The position numbers and the translations under genes are program-made. Shown here piece after piece: positions 5,493 to 6,866 of a stretch of 6,866 nucleotides of DNA. Where the stretch lies: NCBI GenBank assembly GCA_030672945.1, contig DAOVFL010000051.1:1-6866 (forward strand), written 5' to 3'. The notes under the pieces were generated by a model. It was not told the DNA's origin, did not search any database, and was given only the letters and a program-made list of their open reading frames with translations. The stretch comes from Candidatus Bathyarchaeota archaeon (GTDB lineage Archaea; Thermoproteota; Bathyarchaeia; Bathyarchaeales; Bathycorpusculaceae). Each line of letters starts with the position of its first letter. Position 1 is the first letter of the stretch.

Positions 5493-5563
5493 GTTATAAC
5501 ACTTAAAAAACAAAATGTAGCTTAATAATGATTTGCTCAAGTGAAGCCAAACGTTTTAGGTGA
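5493..5563 (+). promoter_or_regulatory. trm1 promoter and Shine-Dalgarno
   Basis: GTTATAAC (5493-5500), the same palindromic octamer as before rnhB, predicts a transcript start near 5523. GGTGA at 5559-5563 is the only good SD and lies ten bases before ATG 5574. This decides for 5574 over the GTG at 5541, which has no SD. Confidence 0.45.
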
Positions 5564-5573
5564 AAAGAAAAAT

Positions 5574-6800
5574 ATGAAAGATGAAATCTTCCAGATAGAC
5601 TTTCCAACTGAAATTATCCATGAAGGTGACGTGAAAGTTCTGGTTCCAGAGCTTGAGGCTTTTGTAAAGTCGCCTTCTGAATATGCTCCTTCTAAGGCTC
5701 CTGTTTTTTATAATCCTGTTATGGAGTTGAATCGTGACATTGCGGTCTTAGCGTTACAAGTTTATCAAAGGATGCTCAACCGTGAAATTTCTGTTTGTGA
5801 GCCATTGGCTGGTTGTGGTATTAGAGGTGTGCGATTTGCAGTGGAAGTTGAAGGGGTTGAACATGTGGTTATTAATGATATTAACATGAAGGCTTTTCAG
5901 CTTATCAACTATAACGTGCGCATGAACGGACTAAGCAAATGTGTAACTGTAAAAAACGAGGATGCAAATTTTCTTCTTGGTAGTTATGGTGCACCAAGTA
6001 GAAGATTTGACGCGATAGACGTAGATCCTTTCGGCCCTCCAGTGCCTTATCTCGATTCGGCTGTTCGTGCCTTACGCAATGGTGGCTTTTTGATTTTAAC
6101 AGCAACAGATATGGCTCCTTTATGTGGGGTTCATCCGAAAGCGTGCATCAGAAAGTATGGTGGAAAGCCACTGCGAACAGAGTATTGCCACGAATTAGCC
6201 GTTAGACTCTTGGCTGGAAGCTTAGCTGTGACAGCGGCAAAGTATGACATGGGTATAAGAATAGTCTTCAGCCACTGCACAAACCACTATATTAGAATTT
6301 ACGTAATTGCAAAATACGGCGCGAAAAAAGCTGATGAAAACATTAGGAACATGGGATACATACTTCATTGTTTTAAATGTTTCCATCGAGAATCAGTGAG
6401 TAAAATTTTCATCATCAACCACCCTATAAACTGCGGTGACTGCGGATCAAAAATTAACGTTGCAGGACCATTATGGTTGGGAAAAATTTTTGACAAACAG
6501 TTCTGCAAATCGATGGAGAAAGAAGCCAAGAGGCGAGCATTTAAACTTGGGAAAAGGATAAGGAAAATGTTGACATTGATAGAAAATGAAACGGAAGCTC
6601 CAATCACTTATTACGTAATTGATAAGCTATGTAAGGCCCTAGCGTTGCCAACTCCTTCTGTTAAAATGGTTGTAGCAGCGTTAAGTCAAGAGGGGTTTCA
6701 GACTTGTTTAACACATTTCAATTCCAAAGGGATAAGGTCAAGTGCGTCAGCAATGAAAATAAAAGAAATTTTGCGTGGAATAGTGAACGTTAACCGGTAA
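5574..6800 (+). CDS. trm1: tRNA (guanine(26)-N2)-dimethyltransferase Trm1
   Basis: Trm1 converts G26 at the hinge of D and anticodon arms to N2,N2-dimethylguanosine using S-adenosylmethionine. From ATG 5574 the product has 408 residues, a normal length. Visible motifs are APVFYNPVMELNRD (42-55), SAM motif I VCEPLAGCGIRGVRFA (74-89), Asp102 in VINDIN, and the catalytic run DVDPFGPPVPYLDSA (149-163). ATDMAPLCG (177-185) follows. The C-terminal domain has a zinc-binding set Cys266-x2-Cys269 and Cys287-x2-Cys290, then GPLWLG (299-304) and the tRNA-contact motif THFNSKGIRS (380-389). An in-frame GTG at 5541 would add 11 residues, but it lacks an SD and the family N-terminus (DFPTEIIHEGDVKV) begins soon after 5574. 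It stands alone on this strand, behind a debris zone, and a hairpin follows its stop codon. Confidence 0.95.
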   Translation: MKDEIFQIDFPTEIIHEGDVKVLVPELEAFVKSPSEYAPSKAPVFYNPVMELNRDIAVLALQVYQRMLNREISVCEPLAGCGIRGVRFAVEVEGVEHVVINDINMKAFQLINYNVRMNGLSKCVTVKNEDANFLLGSYGAPSRRFDAIDVDPFGPPVPYLDSAVRALRNGGFLILTATDMAPLCGVHPKACIRKYGGKPLRTEYCHELAVRLLAGSLAVTAAKYDMGIRIVFSHCTNHYIRIYVIAKYGAKKADENIRNMGYILHCFKCFHRESVSKIFIINHPINCGDCGSKINVAGPLWLGKIFDKQFCKSMEKEAKRRAFKLGKRIRKMLTLIENETEAPITYYVIDKLCKALALPTPSVKMVVAALSQEGFQTCLTHFNSKGIRSSASAMKIKEILRGIVNVNR

Positions 6801-6820
6801 GCCTTAAATACTTTAAGGCT
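6800..6820 (+). repeat. 9-bp hairpin directly after trm1 stop
   Basis: AGCCTTAAA (6800-6808) and TTTAAGGCT (6812-6820) are exact complements around the loop TAC. The stem begins on the last base of the trm1 stop codon. No T-run follows, so a bacterial-type terminator is not supported. It may protect the 3' end, or its AT core (TTAAATA, 6804-6810) may be a TATA box for the next gene. Confidence 0.5.
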
Positions 6821-6866
6821 GAAATCTGGGTTCCAGATGGAATAGACTTGAAGATGAAATATTCAG

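Noticed and set aside
5541..5573. GTG 5541 as start of trm1
   Set aside because: It lacks a ribosome-binding site and precedes the family N-terminus by an unconserved stretch; ATG 5574 has GGTGA at a suitable distance.
1..6866. CRISPR array, insertion sequence ends or attachment site
   Set aside because: No regularly spaced repeats, no paired terminal repeats with target duplication and no tRNA were found.

Overview
The window looks archaeal. It carries a set of genes typical of Archaea: Nop5 and fibrillarin of the box C/D RNP, a two-part XRE/HTH regulator of the COG1395 type, single-subunit RNase HII, a THEP1-type NTPase and an archaeal Trm1. Promoters look archaeal (TATA-like octamers about 26 bases before the inferred transcript start) and ribosome-binding sites match an archaeal 16S tail (GGTGATC, GGAGG). 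Base composition is moderately AT-rich, and four of the seven recognised genes appear to start with GTG or TTG. A dockerin-like relic of a style I associate with Bathyarchaeia suggests that lineage, but this is an inference, not a demonstration.

Layout: the left edge (minus strand) holds the first 55 codons of pyrD, with a clear TATA box and a perfect Shine-Dalgarno (SD) sequence. About 530 bases follow with no recognisable gene but several inverted and direct repeats. Bases 821-3731 (plus strand) hold nop5, flpA and the COG1395-type regulator. nop5 and flpA overlap by 17 bases and form an operon for the core of the 2'-O-methylation RNP; the regulator follows closely and may have its own start signal. 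Bases 3715-4987 (minus strand) hold rnhB and, upstream of it, a THEP1-like NTPase. rnhB and the regulator converge with their last 17 bases overlapping.

Bases 4988-5573 are a debris zone on the minus strand. It contains a 61-codon open frame of uncertain status that may be a transposase fragment, a T-rich terminator-like run, and the last 53 codons of a dockerin-like protein broken by an in-frame TAA and lacking its 5' part. Bases 5574-6800 (plus strand) encode Trm1, followed directly by a 9-bp hairpin at the right edge.

Functionally, most intact genes handle RNA or nucleic acid: rRNA/tRNA ribose methylation (nop5, flpA), tRNA G26 dimethylation (trm1) and RNA removal from RNA-DNA hybrids (rnhB). 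pyrD belongs to pyrimidine synthesis. I found no wholly new system. The most notable items are the dockerin relic, the Glu-to-Asp change in the RNase HII catalytic motif, the inverted repeat exactly framing the nop5 TATA box, and the structured but gene-free stretch before nop5.
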